From Acidobacteriota bacterium (GTDB lineage Bacteria > Acidobacteriota > Vicinamibacteria > Vicinamibacterales > UBA2999): DNA of 64,000 nt. Made by a program: the position numbers and the translations under genes. Location: contig JAGNJW010000020.1 in assembly GCA_018000455.1 (NCBI GenBank), positions 1-64,000 on the forward strand. The letters run 5' to 3'. The notes beneath the pieces are model-generated. The model was not told the DNA's origin, made no database searches, and saw nothing but the letters and a program-made list of their open reading frames with translations. Within the stretch, counting starts at the first letter, position 1; each line of letters begins with the position of its first letter. Below are positions 15,395 through 25,682 of the stretch, in pieces.

Positions 15395-16555
15395 CTAGGC
15401 GGCAGCCGCCTTCGCGGGCGTGGCGAGCACCTTGTCGAAGACCTGCACGGCCTTCTGCATCTCGGCCATCGTGCCCACCGAGATCCGGACGTGCGACTTC
15501 TCGTAGGGCGGGAAGTCGCGTGCCACGAGCACGCCGCCTTCCTTGAGGCAGTCCTCGCGGAAGCCTCGCGACGGCCGCTTGATGTCGACGAACATGAAGT
15601 TGGTCTGCGAGTCGGTCGGCGTGTAGCCGTGATCGGAGAACCACTTCATCGTGAACGCGCGAGCCTCGGCGTTGCGCTTCTGCTCGGCCTTGACCCAGCT
15701 GTCGGGCACCGCCAGCGCCGCCTTGGCACCAGCCAGCGCCATGATGCTGATCGGGTCGATGCCGTCCCAGGCCGCCATCTTCGCGATGGTGTCCTTGTGG
15801 CCGATGGCGTAGCCGATGCGCAGCCCCGCCATCCCGTAGCACTTCGAGAAGGTGCGCGCCACGACGATGCGCGGGTTCTCGACGGCGAGCGGGATCATCG
15901 TCTCGTAGCCGGGCATCGTGCCGTACTCGAAGTAGGCCTCGTCGACCAGCACCGTGGTGGCCGGCGAATTCTTCATCAGGGTGGCGAGATACGCCTTCGT
16001 ATCCGATCCGTTGATGGCCGTGGCCACCGGGTTGTTGGGATTGCAGTAGAACACCAGCCCGGCGCCCTTCGACGCCTGCTGCAGCGCGTCGAGGTCCATC
16101 TTCAGTTCGGCGTTGAGCTTGACGCCGGTGATCGGGTGCCCCATCAGCCGGGCGTAGTCGGCGCACTCTTCGTAGGCCGGAATCGCGGCCACGAGCCCCG
16201 CCGTCTTCGAGGTGAAGACGTGGGTGGACGTGCGCAGGAGCTGCGTCGAACCGGAGCCGAGCAGCACGTTCTCGGGCTTCACGTTGTGCTTCCGGGCGAC
16301 CAGGCCCCTGACCTCGTCGGCGGCAGCGAACGCATAGCGGCCGGCCTCGGTCAGGCAGCCCTTGACGGCGGCCAGCACGTCCTGGTGACAGCCGAGCGGG
16401 TTCTCGTTGCTCGACACGATGATCGACGGTGTCCGCCCCTGAGCGAACAGCGTCTCGCCGCCAAACAGCGAGCCCTCGCGGCCGCGGCCTGTGATCCAAA
16501 GTCCGGCGGCGCCAGCGCCCACCGTGTGCACGAACGAACGTCGCGAGAGCGACAT
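15395..16555 (-). CDS. Tat-exported class I/II aminotransferase (HisC-like), copy 1
   Basis: A 386-residue fold-type I PLP enzyme of the histidinol-phosphate aminotransferase family. The leader MSLSRRSFVHTVGAGAAGLW is a twin-arginine signal. The family core is present: SSNENPLGCHQ near residue 49, GSGSTQLL near 98, NPNNPVATA near 173, VDEAYFEYG near 208 and the PLP lysine in TFSKCYGMAGLRIGYA near 237. Because it is exported it is unlikely to be the histidine biosynthetic enzyme; the substrate is unknown. AAGGAGG fixes the start. The second copy lies directly upstream in the same operon. Confidence 0.85.
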   Translation of the reverse strand: MSLSRRSFVHTVGAGAAGLWITGRGREGSLFGGETLFAQGRTPSIIVSSNENPLGCHQDVLAAVKGCLTEAGRYAFAAADEVRGLVARKHNVKPENVLLGSGSTQLLRTSTHVFTSKTAGLVAAIPAYEECADYARLMGHPITGVKLNAELKMDLDALQQASKGAGLVFYCNPNNPVATAINGSDTKAYLATLMKNSPATTVLVDEAYFEYGTMPGYETMIPLAVENPRIVVARTFSKCYGMAGLRIGYAIGHKDTIAKMAAWDGIDPISIMALAGAKAALAVPDSWVKAEQKRNAEARAFTMKWFSDHGYTPTDSQTNFMFVDIKRPSRGFREDCLKEGGVLVARDFPPYEKSHVRISVGTMAEMQKAVQVFDKVLATPAKAAAA

Positions 16556-16584
16556 GGTTGAAACCTCCTTGGTTCTCGACACGG

Positions 16585-17760
16585 TTATCGCCCCTGCTGA
16601 CTGGAGGTGCTGGTGGCGCCTCCGAGGACGGTCTTGAACACGGCGACCGCGCGCTGCATTTCATCCATGGTGCCGATCGAGACGCGGCAGTACTTGGTCT
16701 CGAACGGCGGGAAGTCGCGACCCACCAGGACCCCGGCCTTTCGACAGGCGTCGCGGAATCCGGCGGCCGGCCGCTTGATCTCCATGAACAGGAAGTTGGT
16801 CTGTGAATCGGTGCCGGTCACGCCAAGGTCGGCGAACGCCTTGGTCGTGAACGCGCGCACTTCGGTGTTTCTGGCGCGCTCGCTGTCGATGTGCGCCTGG
16901 TTGGCGAACGCATTGACCGCACCCGCGAGCGTCAGCGTGCCGAGGCCGTAGGGCATCTTGAACGCCGAGACGGCCTTGATCGCCTGGGCATGACCGATGG
17001 CGTAGCCGGCGCGCAGTCCGGCCATGCCGTAGGCCTTCGAGAACGTCCGGGTCACGAATACGTTCGGCGTGGCCAGCGCCAAGTCGATGGCCGAGACGTA
17101 CGACGGGTCGGTCACGTAGTCGTGATACGCCTCGTCGATGAGGATGACGGTGTCGGGCGACGCGGCGCGGATGGCCTTGACCATGTCGGCCACGGCCGTC
17201 TTGCCGTGCGCGGTTGCCGTCGGGTTGTTGGGATTGCAGAAGAAGACGAGGCCGGCGCCCTTCGACGCTTCGACCATCTTCGCCAGGTCGATCTTCAGCC
17301 CGGCGTCGAAGCCCACTTCGCGCACCGGCGTGCCGATCTTCTTCGCCGTGACGCGCGGGTTCTCGAACGAGGGCCACGCGGTGACGAGCGGCTTGGTCGG
17401 CGACGTGAAGGCGCGGACGGCGTGCGTCAAGAGCTCGCCCGAGCCGGGCCCGAGCACAATCTGGTCGTTCTTGGCCCCGAACTTCTGCGCCAACGCGCTG
17501 ATGAGCGTGCCTTCTTTTTTCGTGGCGTTGAAGGGGTAACGGGCCGCCTCGTTGAAGGTGGCCGTGATGGCGTCGACGACGTGCCGGCCCGGGCCAAGAG
17601 GGTTCTCGTTACTGGAGATGCGAATCAGGTTCGCACCCGGCGCGGCCATCTGGGCCTCGACGTGGCCGGCCGTCATGGCCTCGTGACCCCGCGCCGAGAG
17701 CCACTCGTGGTGCGTGGGCTCGAACATCTCGGCGAAAAGTCGCCGTCGTGTCAGCGGCAT
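16585..17760 (-). CDS. Class I/II aminotransferase (HisC-like), copy 2
   Basis: A 391-residue paralogue of the preceding enzyme with the same motif set: SSNENPLGPGRH near residue 49, GPGSGELL near 103, NPNNPTATA near 176, IDEAYHDYV near 210 and the PLP lysine in TFSKAYGMAGLRAGYA near 240. The N-terminus MPLTRRRLFAEMFEP keeps an arginine-rich start but lacks a long hydrophobic stretch, so export is doubtful. AGGAGG 9 bases upstream fixes the start. The two genes are 29 bases apart and look like a tandem duplication that has since diverged. Confidence 0.83.
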   Translation of the reverse strand: MPLTRRRLFAEMFEPTHHEWLSARGHEAMTAGHVEAQMAAPGANLIRISSNENPLGPGRHVVDAITATFNEAARYPFNATKKEGTLISALAQKFGAKNDQIVLGPGSGELLTHAVRAFTSPTKPLVTAWPSFENPRVTAKKIGTPVREVGFDAGLKIDLAKMVEASKGAGLVFFCNPNNPTATAHGKTAVADMVKAIRAASPDTVILIDEAYHDYVTDPSYVSAIDLALATPNVFVTRTFSKAYGMAGLRAGYAIGHAQAIKAVSAFKMPYGLGTLTLAGAVNAFANQAHIDSERARNTEVRAFTTKAFADLGVTGTDSQTNFLFMEIKRPAAGFRDACRKAGVLVGRDFPPFETKYCRVSIGTMDEMQRAVAVFKTVLGGATSTSSQQGR

Positions 17761-17884
17761 AGTCTTGTCCTCCTGCGCCTCACGGCGTCGATGTCAGTTA
17801 CTGGTCAGACTCAATAGCTCGAAATTATACAGAATTCTGGTGCGATTTCCGAAGCACTTTCTCGCGCCCGTGCCGCCAGGGCCG

Positions 17885-18778
17885 TTACCGGCGCTCGGCG
17901 GCCACAATCGCCAGCCAGCGCCCATCCGGCGACACCGCCAATCGCGAGAGCGTGCCGATGCCAGGGTCCGCCAGAAGCGTCCAGCCCGACTGGCCGGGCC
18001 TCCACCAGTGGACTTCGCCGTCCTTGGTCATGAACAGGGTGCCGTCGGGCGCCCAGGCCGCGTCTCGGTCAGCGCTGCCGGCCAGCGCCGGCACCAGGTC
18101 GCGAACCTCACCGCTCGACGGCACCCATTCCTTGACGTGCCAGGCACCGGCCTCTCGCTGCACGAACGACATCGTCCCGCTCGGGCGGCGGAGCAGCGAA
18201 CGGCCGATGTCGCTGGCGACGACCTTCGCCCGTCGGGTGGTGACGTCGACAATCTGCAGCGTCGCTGGCTGGCCGAGCACGTAGACCGCGAGGCGGTCGG
18301 CGTCGATCCACACGTGATAGCCGGCCGGCTTGACCGCGGGAGCGATGACGGAAGGCGCCGCGGCGCCTTCGTCGAACCGCCAGATGCGCTGGCTACCGTC
18401 GGCTTCGACTCGAATCACCGAGACGCCGGCCTCATCGGGCATCAGGGTCGGGGAGTATTCGGACTCCGGTGTGCTGGTGAACTGGCGGATCTGTCGAGTC
18501 TGTAACTCGAGGAAATAGATGTCGGTCTGCTTGCCATCGCGGTTGGACGTGAAGAGCATCGCCCGGCCATCGGGCCCGAAGAACGGCTGGTTGTCGTAGC
18601 CGTTCGGATTCTCCGAGACCACCCGAGCCGGTCCCATCGTGGGCGCCGAGGCCAGCAGGCGGATGGGAGCGAGAAAAATGTCGGTAGCCGGCGGCGCCGT
18701 CTGAGTCTGCCCCGAGGGCGCGCTGGCAAGCGCCGCGGCGAGCGCGGCGACGGCGGCGGCAGGCGCCCGCTGTGTCAT
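17885..18778 (-). CDS. Exported TolB-like beta-propeller protein
   Basis: A 297-residue protein with a signal peptide in the first 25 residues. Repeated PD40/WD-like units are visible: NQPFFGPDGRAMLFTSNRDG near 69, SPTLMPDEAGVSVI near 108, DAAWAPDGTLFMTKDGEVHWW near 239 and LAVSPDGRWLAIVAAER at the end. A beta-propeller of this type usually binds proteins or glycans; no enzyme residues are evident. The start is 6 bases downstream of TATAGT (18785-18790, this strand). An open frame continues through the polyphosphate kinase gene to 20611 but is only antisense GC-rich sequence. Confidence 0.72.
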   Translation of the reverse strand: MTQRAPAAAVAALAAALASAPSGQTQTAPPATDIFLAPIRLLASAPTMGPARVVSENPNGYDNQPFFGPDGRAMLFTSNRDGKQTDIYFLELQTRQIRQFTSTPESEYSPTLMPDEAGVSVIRVEADGSQRIWRFDEGAAAPSVIAPAVKPAGYHVWIDADRLAVYVLGQPATLQIVDVTTRRAKVVASDIGRSLLRRPSGTMSFVQREAGAWHVKEWVPSSGEVRDLVPALAGSADRDAAWAPDGTLFMTKDGEVHWWRPGQSGWTLLADPGIGTLSRLAVSPDGRWLAIVAAERR

Positions 18779-18784
18779 GCGGCC

Positions 18785-18792
18785 ACTATACT
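18785..18792. promoter_or_regulatory. Overlapping divergent -10 boxes
   Basis: ACTATACT contains TATACT on the plus strand (18787-18792), 8 bases before the pseudogene GTG, and TATAGT on the minus strand (18785-18790), 6 bases before the TolB-like ATG. Both transcripts would be leaderless. Confidence 0.5.
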
Positions 18793-18800
18793 TACGGGCC

Positions 18801-19024
18801 GTGCCCGGCGCCGGCCCGTTGCCGTATCTCGCCCTCTTCGCGGTCGGAGTGGTGGCGGGAGCCCTCAACATCGTGGCCGGGGGCGGTTCCTTCCTGACGC
18901 TGCCAGCGCTGCTCTTCTTCGGACTCCCGTGCGTCTGGCGGTGACCCAGGGGCACCGGTGGCTCCAGCGCGTCGTGGCCGCGACGGTCATCGTCTTCGCA
19001 GTGCTCTTGTGGTTCGACCAGTAA
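18801..19024 (+). pseudogene. TauE/SafE permease pseudogene with internal deletion
   Basis: The first 43 codons (18801-18930) encode a normal TSUP N-terminus: LALFAVGVVAGALNIVAGGG and LTLPALLFFGLP. The frame then meets a stop after CVWR. In another frame, from about 18931, the expected family C-terminus appears: RLAVTQGHRWLQRVVAATVI and FAVLLWFDQ, ending with TAA at 19022. Roughly 150-200 codons between these ends are absent and the frames do not match, so the product cannot be a transporter. The promoter and start are retained. The intact paralogue is at 2233-3096. Confidence 0.8.
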
Positions 19025-19111
19025 AGCCCATATCTCACTTGATTTGCAGCAATTTACACCGACCGCCCGCGGCGCCGGCGAGTGGCCTTTGGTATGCTGG
19101 TTTGGCTCCCC

Positions 19112-21325
19112 ATGGCCCACCCATCCGCCCAGGCGCCCCACGCCCAGGAACCGCACCTGCTTCCCACCGTCCGCCGCGTCCGTGGTCGCCGCATGCCGCC
19201 GCCACCGCCGCCCGTGCCGCCGGCCACGCCTTCCGACTGGTCGACGCTCGATCCGGACGACCTCGGCAGCTCGACGCTCTATATCAATCGGGAGCTGAGC
19301 TGGCTGGAGTTCAACCGCCGGGTGCTCGCTCAGGCCTCTGATGGGTCGCATCCCCTGCTCGAACGCGTCAAGTTCCTGGCCATCTCGGCCACCAACCTCG
19401 ACGAGTTCTACATGGTGCGCGTCGCGACGCTGCGCAAGAAACTCCGCGCCGGCATCGACGACACGTCGATCGACGGACTGAGCGCCGAGGAAGAGCTCGA
19501 TGCCATCCGCATCCACGCCGGCGAGCAGATGGCCGAGCAGACGCGCTGCTGGCAGGAGCAGCTGCGCCCGCAGCTCGCCGCCGAGGGCATCCACTTCCTC
19601 GACCCTGGCGACTACAGCCCGGCCGCCGAGGCCTGGCTCACCGACTACTTCGAAACGCAGGTCTTCCCGGTATTGACGCCGCTGGCGTTCGACCCGGGAC
19701 ACCCCTTCCCGTTCATCTCGAACCTCAGCATGAACCTGGCCGTGCAGGTCCGCCACGGCGGCCGCACCAAGTTCGCGCGCGTCAAGGTGCCGGGCATGCT
19801 GCCGCGCCTCGTGACCTTGCCGGCGGAACTCTCGCCGCACGCCGGCACGACCTTCGTGTTCCTCGAAGACGTCATCCGGCGCAACATCCGCGCGCTCTTC
19901 CCTGGCACCTCCGTCGAAGGCGCGCACCTCTTCCGTGTCATCCGCGACACCGATATCGTGATCCAGGAGGACGAGGCCGATGATCTGCTCGAGAGCGTCG
20001 ACCGCGGCCTGAAGCAGCTGCGCTACGGGGCGCCGTCGCTGCTCCAGGTGGAAGCCGACATGCCGCGGCGCGTGCTCGACATCCTGATCGAGAACTTCGA
20101 GGTCGACCACGACGTGGTCGTGCGCACGAGCGCCCGCATGGGCCTCGGCGACTGGAGCCAGATCGCCTCGCTGCACCGGCCAGCGCTCAAGGACGCGATC
20201 TTCCATCCGCGCACGCTGTGGGGGCCCGACGATGCCGATCAGGTGTTCGAACAGGTCGCCGATCAGGACGTCCTCGTCCACCACCCGTTCGACTCTTTCA
20301 CGTCGGTCGAGACGTTCCTGCGCGCGGCCATCGGCGACCCCCACGTGGTCGCCATCAAGATCACGCTCTACCGCATTGGCGCCGACTCGCCCCTCGTCGA
20401 CCTGCTCATCCAGGCCGCCGAGCAGGGCAAGCAGGTGGCGGTGCTCGTCGAGCTCAAGGCTCGCTTCGACGAACGCAACAACATCGCGTGGGCGACGCGG
20501 CTGGAATCGGCAGGTATTCACGTGGTCTACGGCCTCGTGAACCTCAAAGTCCACTGCAAGCTGTGCCTGGTCGTGCGCAAGGAAGCCGGCGGCATCCGCC
20601 GCTATGCCCACCTGGCCACCGGCAACTACAACCGCGTGACCTCACGCGTCTACACCGACGTCGGACTCTTCACCGCCGACGAAGCCATCGTCGACGACGT
20701 GACCGAGGTGTTCAACACGCTCACCGGCTATTCGAACAAGCGCAGCTATCGCGCTCTGCTGGTGGCGCCGGTTGGCCTGCGCCAGGGCCTGCGCGCGCTC
20801 ATCGAGCGCGAGATCGAGCACGCCGCCTCCGGCCGGCCCGCCGGCATCATCATCAAGAACAACGCCGTGGCCGACCTGGCCACCATCAAGCTGCTCTATC
20901 GCGCGTCGCAGGCGGGCGTGCCGATCGAACTCATCGTGCGTGGCGTCTGCTGTCTTCGTCCGGGCATTCCGCGCGTGAGCGACACGATCCGCGTGCGCTC
21001 GGTGGTCGGCCGCCTGCTCGAGCACTCCCGTCTCTACTGGTTCGAGAACAGCGGCGATCCGGAACTCTACACCGGCAGCGCCGACCTCATGGAGCGCAAC
21101 CTCGATCGCCGCGTCGAGGTGCTGTTCCCGGTGAACGACCCAGCGCTCAGGACGCATCTGCGAGAGGTCGTGCTGGACCGGTTGCTGAAGGACACCGAGC
21201 GCACCTGGCTGCTGACGCCGGGCGGACGCTACGAGCGCGCGACGACGGCCGGCGAACCGGTGGACGCGCAGCGCGGGCTCATGGAGTGGTACGCCGCCAG
21301 CGCCCGCGACGAGCAGGGCGCGTGA
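19112..21325 (+). CDS. ppk1: Polyphosphate kinase 1
   Basis: A 737-residue enzyme that reversibly transfers the gamma phosphate of ATP to polyphosphate. The N domain begins with YINRELSWLEFNRRVL near residue 68. The catalytic core has KITLYRIGADSPLVDLL, the helical ELKARFDERNNI and the autophosphorylated histidine in RRYAHLATGNYN near residue 500. The second conserved histidine region follows in the C-terminal phospholipase-D-like domain. The protein is longer than most PPK1 because of a proline-rich N-terminus (MPPPPPPVPP); a later ATG at 19193 would remove 27 residues. A TGGTATGCT extended -10 box lies at 19091-19098. Confidence 0.92.
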   Translation: MAHPSAQAPHAQEPHLLPTVRRVRGRRMPPPPPPVPPATPSDWSTLDPDDLGSSTLYINRELSWLEFNRRVLAQASDGSHPLLERVKFLAISATNLDEFYMVRVATLRKKLRAGIDDTSIDGLSAEEELDAIRIHAGEQMAEQTRCWQEQLRPQLAAEGIHFLDPGDYSPAAEAWLTDYFETQVFPVLTPLAFDPGHPFPFISNLSMNLAVQVRHGGRTKFARVKVPGMLPRLVTLPAELSPHAGTTFVFLEDVIRRNIRALFPGTSVEGAHLFRVIRDTDIVIQEDEADDLLESVDRGLKQLRYGAPSLLQVEADMPRRVLDILIENFEVDHDVVVRTSARMGLGDWSQIASLHRPALKDAIFHPRTLWGPDDADQVFEQVADQDVLVHHPFDSFTSVETFLRAAIGDPHVVAIKITLYRIGADSPLVDLLIQAAEQGKQVAVLVELKARFDERNNIAWATRLESAGIHVVYGLVNLKVHCKLCLVVRKEAGGIRRYAHLATGNYNRVTSRVYTDVGLFTADEAIVDDVTEVFNTLTGYSNKRSYRALLVAPVGLRQGLRALIEREIEHAASGRPAGIIIKNNAVADLATIKLLYRASQAGVPIELIVRGVCCLRPGIPRVSDTIRVRSVVGRLLEHSRLYWFENSGDPELYTGSADLMERNLDRRVEVLFPVNDPALRTHLREVVLDRLLKDTERTWLLTPGGRYERATTAGEPVDAQRGLMEWYAASARDEQGA

Positions 21326-21332
21326 GCTGCCG

Positions 21333-22388
21333 CTAGGCCCAGCGGAACAGCCTGAACGCGGCGGCGAACGACGCCCCGCCCCACACCGTCAGCAGCGCGA
21401 GCTCCCGCCACAAGCGGGCCAGCGGTTCGCCGTCGTTGATCACGCCGCGCAGGGCGTCGTTGAGCGCGGTGAGCGGCAGCACCTGCACGAAGGGCTGCAT
21501 GGCATCGGGGAAGTTCGACGAGGCGAAGAACACGCCCGAGAACACCCACATCGGCAGCATGACCAGGTTGAGCAGACCCGACACGCCTTCGACCGTCCGG
21601 GCGCGACTGGCGACCAGCAGCGCAATACCGCCGAAGGCCAGCGCACCAACGAGCGACACGACGCCCAGCGCCGCGAGGCTGCCGTGGACGGCGACGTCGA
21701 ACGCCAGCCAGGCAAAGCCCACCAGCACGACGCCCTCGGCGACCAGGAACGCCACGCGGCTGCCCACGAAGGAGAGGAGATACGCCGAGCGCGGCATCGG
21801 CGTTGCCGCGAAGCGCTTGAGGAGTTTGCGCGTGCGCGCGGTCACGATGGCAAAGCTCGTGCTCCACATCCCCGTGCCCATGATGTTCATGCCCAGCAGG
21901 CCCGGCACGAGCCAGTCGATGTAGCGCGAGCCCACGGCGCGTACGGCGTCTTCGCGCGGGGTGAACGCGTCGCGACGGCCGGCCGCCTGCTGGAGCACGC
22001 GATCGACGGCCAGGCGCGCCACCTGGCTCTCGGCCCGCGCCGGATCGAAGCGGTAGGCCGGCGGCGTGCCCGGCACGATGACCACCTGCACCACGCCGTC
22101 GCGCAGGGCGCGCTCGACGCCGGCGGCCGGCACGTCGCGGACGACGAAGCCACCGGCGGTCTCGAGTGCCGCCGCGACCGCCGCCGCCCCGGCAACGCGC
22201 TCGACACCGACGACGACCGGCTCGTCGGTGCGCGTGCGGAACGCGATCCCGAGCGCGATGGTCATGATCACGGGAAAGCCGAACACCCAGAACAGGGCTT
22301 CCGGCTCGCGGAGGAACTCGCGAACCCGCGCCAGCGTCAGCTCACGGAGCGCCCTCACGTAGGTGCGCGCCGCCTGTTCGTCACCCAT
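21333..22388 (-). CDS. ABC-2 type transporter permease
   Basis: A 351-residue membrane protein: one transmembrane helix near residue 35, an extracytoplasmic domain of about 130 residues, then five C-terminal membrane segments (about 180-345). LLGMNIMGTGMWSTSF and LLKRFAATPMPRSAYLLS mark the ABC-2/DrrB-type core. It forms an exporter with the ATPase encoded by the overlapping upstream gene (8-base overlap). The substrate may be a lipid, drug or polysaccharide. The large outside loop is typical of the YhhJ/NodJ-like subgroup. Confidence 0.82.
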   Translation of the reverse strand: MGDEQAARTYVRALRELTLARVREFLREPEALFWVFGFPVIMTIALGIAFRTRTDEPVVVGVERVAGAAAVAAALETAGGFVVRDVPAAGVERALRDGVVQVVIVPGTPPAYRFDPARAESQVARLAVDRVLQQAAGRRDAFTPREDAVRAVGSRYIDWLVPGLLGMNIMGTGMWSTSFAIVTARTRKLLKRFAATPMPRSAYLLSFVGSRVAFLVAEGVVLVGFAWLAFDVAVHGSLAALGVVSLVGALAFGGIALLVASRARTVEGVSGLLNLVMLPMWVFSGVFFASSNFPDAMQPFVQVLPLTALNDALRGVINDGEPLARLWRELALLTVWGGASFAAAFRLFRWA

Positions 22389-23313
22389 CGCGCAAGTGCC
22401 TTCCGGTGAGCGCGACGAACACGTCTTCGAGCGTGGCGCTGTGCGTCCGCAGCTCGTGCACCGTCGCGCCGGTCTCGGCCAGTGCGCCAAGCACGGCCGG
22501 GATCGTCTCGTGGATGGCCGAGCTGCCCAGCGAGACGAGGCCGTCCTGTACGCGCGTCTCGACCACACCGGCCAAGGCGGCGAAGCGCTCGTCGGAAAGT
22601 GGCGTGCCGCCCTCGAAGGCCACCTCGACGACGTGGGCGGTGCCGAGCGACTGCACGAGCGACAGCGGCGTGCCGAGCGCGATGAGCCGGCCGCGGTCGA
22701 CGATGCCGACGCGGTCGCACAAGGTGGCCGCTTCGTCCATGTAGTGGGTGGTCAGCATGATGGTGCCGCCGCCGACCTTGAAACGCTGCAGCACGTCCCA
22801 GAGCTGCAGCCTGGATTGCGGGTCGAGGCCGGTGGTCGGCTCATCGAGGAACAGGACGTCGGGGTCGCCCACGAGCGCGCAGGCGACCGAGAGACGCTGG
22901 CGCTGTCCGCCCGACAACTTCCCCACCCAAGCGCCGGCCTTCGACTCGAGCCCGACCAGCGCCAGCAGTTCGGGCACCGGCCGCCCTGACGAATGGAACG
23001 AACGAAAGAGGCGCAGCGTTTCCTCGACCGACAGCTTGTCGGCGAGCTGCGTCTCCTGGAGCTGGATGCCGAGCCGGGGCCGCAAGGCGGCCCCAGCCTC
23101 GGCCCAGCCCCGCCCCAGTACCTCGACGGCGCCCGCGTCGGGCGTGACGAGGCCCTCCAACATCTCGATGGTGGTGGTCTTGCCGGCGCCGTTCGGTCCC
23201 AGCAGTCCGAAGCACTCGCCGCGGTAGACCTGCAGGTCGAGCCCGTCCACGGCCACGACGTCGCCGTAGCGCTTCACGACCGCGCGACAGGCGAGCGCGA
23301 CTTCGGGCGGCAT
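22381..23313 (-). CDS. ABC-2 type transporter ATP-binding protein
   Basis: A 310-residue ABC ATPase of the DrrA/CcmA type. Walker A is GPNGAGKTTTIEML near residue 38, the Q-loop region is LGIQLQETQL near 80, the signature is KLSGGQRQRLSVACAL near 134, Walker B is VLFLDEPTTGLDPQSR near 155 and the H-loop is TTHYMDEA. The C-terminal 80 residues form the substrate-class specific extension seen in antibiotic and daunorubicin-type exporters. It is encoded first in a two-gene operon with the permease. Confidence 0.88.
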   Translation of the reverse strand: MPPEVALACRAVVKRYGDVVAVDGLDLQVYRGECFGLLGPNGAGKTTTIEMLEGLVTPDAGAVEVLGRGWAEAGAALRPRLGIQLQETQLADKLSVEETLRLFRSFHSSGRPVPELLALVGLESKAGAWVGKLSGGQRQRLSVACALVGDPDVLFLDEPTTGLDPQSRLQLWDVLQRFKVGGGTIMLTTHYMDEAATLCDRVGIVDRGRLIALGTPLSLVQSLGTAHVVEVAFEGGTPLSDERFAALAGVVETRVQDGLVSLGSSAIHETIPAVLGALAETGATVHELRTHSATLEDVFVALTGRHLRDG

Positions 23314-23375
23314 CGGCGGAATTGTACGCGCTTGCGTTGCGCGAGTGCGAGACGCTGCCGTACACTGAGATTCCC

Positions 23376-24020
23376 GTGTCAGCGACCATCGTCGTCATCG
23401 GTCCCGAGCGTACGCTCCCGACGCTGCGCGCCAGATTCGAATCCGGCGGCCGCGTGCACAGCTTCACCGAAACGGAAGCGATCGAAGCGCTCGAGCACAT
23501 CTTCCGGCACCGGCCCAGAATCGTGGCGGTCGAGCGCGAGTTCTCCGGCACCTCGCGCGGCGTGGCACTGATCGGCCGCGTCAAGGACGATCCGACGCTG
23601 GCGGAATGCGAAGTGCGGGTCGTGGCCCACGATGCCAGCCCGCGCGCCTCTGGCGTCAAGCGTCCGGCGGCCCCGGATCAGGCGCCGCCGGTCACCACGC
23701 TGCAGCAGGGCGTCCGACGGGCGGCCCGCGTGCGCATCGCCGACGGCACCGAAGTGCTCGTGGACGGCGATCCGGCCGTGCTGGTCGACTTGTCGATCCT
23801 CGGCGCCCAGGTGGTAGCGCCCTTCGCGCTCAAGCCCAATCAGCGTGTGCGCGTCTCGTTCGCCGACGCCAACGGCGTCGTGCGCTGCGTCGGCGCGGTG
23901 GCGTGGGCGTCGTTCGAGATGCCGAAGAACCTGCCGACGCGCTACCGCGCCGGCATCGAGTTCAACGGCACCAACGCCGAGGCGCTGAGCCTGTTCTGCG
24001 AAAAGCACCGCCGGCCATAG
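23376..24020 (+). CDS. PilZ-domain protein with receiver-like N-terminus
   Basis: A 214-residue protein. Residues 1-85 resemble a receiver-like fold (VSATIVVIGPERTLPTL, RHRPRIVAVEREFSG) without a clear phospho-acceptor set. Residues about 112-210 are a PilZ domain with the c-di-GMP signature RRAARVR near 117 and DLSILGAQV near 139. It should bind cyclic di-GMP and control motility, secretion or polysaccharide output. The GTG start follows TACACT (23361-23366) by 9 bases with no ribosome binding site; a TTGCGC -35 lies 18 bases further upstream. The in-frame extension to 23322 crosses this promoter and is rejected. Confidence 0.8.
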   Translation: MSATIVVIGPERTLPTLRARFESGGRVHSFTETEAIEALEHIFRHRPRIVAVEREFSGTSRGVALIGRVKDDPTLAECEVRVVAHDASPRASGVKRPAAPDQAPPVTTLQQGVRRAARVRIADGTEVLVDGDPAVLVDLSILGAQVVAPFALKPNQRVRVSFADANGVVRCVGAVAWASFEMPKNLPTRYRAGIEFNGTNAEALSLFCEKHRRP

Positions 24021-24039
24021 CCGCGCGGCGCGCCGGGCG

Positions 24040-25500
<1,461 letters not shown>

Positions 25501-25529
25501 TCAACTTTTTTGTTCCGGAGATTGACGTT

Positions 25530-25558
25530 GACAAGCGCGGGCCGCGTGCTTAGTTTCT
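25530..25558 (+). promoter_or_regulatory. Candidate promoter for the ATPase gene
   Basis: TTGACA at 25530-25535 and TAGTTT at 25553-25558 are separated by 17 bases. The site lies in a locally AT-rich patch upstream of the short leader ORF at 25623. Confidence 0.45.
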
Positions 25559-25622
25559 AGACCTCCGCGTGTCCCTCCCGCGCGCCGCGTCGCATATGTC
25601 AATTGTCGTCACACTCGCCCCC

Positions 25623-25682
25623 ATGAGTCACGACCGCGCCGTCACCTCGTGGCTGCGCGAGCGGCAGGGTCTCGGTTCATGA
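25623..25682 (+). CDS. Possible 19-codon leader peptide upstream of the ATPase
   Basis: ATG at 25623 opens a 19-residue frame, MSHDRAVTSWLRERQGLGS, whose TGA overlaps the ATG of the ATPase at 25679 as ATGA. The arrangement suits translational coupling, because the ATPase start itself lacks a good ribosome binding site. No conserved motif is known, so the peptide may be an accident. Confidence 0.35.
   Translation: MSHDRAVTSWLRERQGLGS

Noticed and set aside
18779..20611. Long minus-strand open frame running through the polyphosphate kinase gene
   Set aside because: It is antisense to a clear ppk1 and reads as repetitive Arg/Asp/Val-rich sequence. Only the part from 18778 down to 17885 has a signal peptide and propeller repeats.
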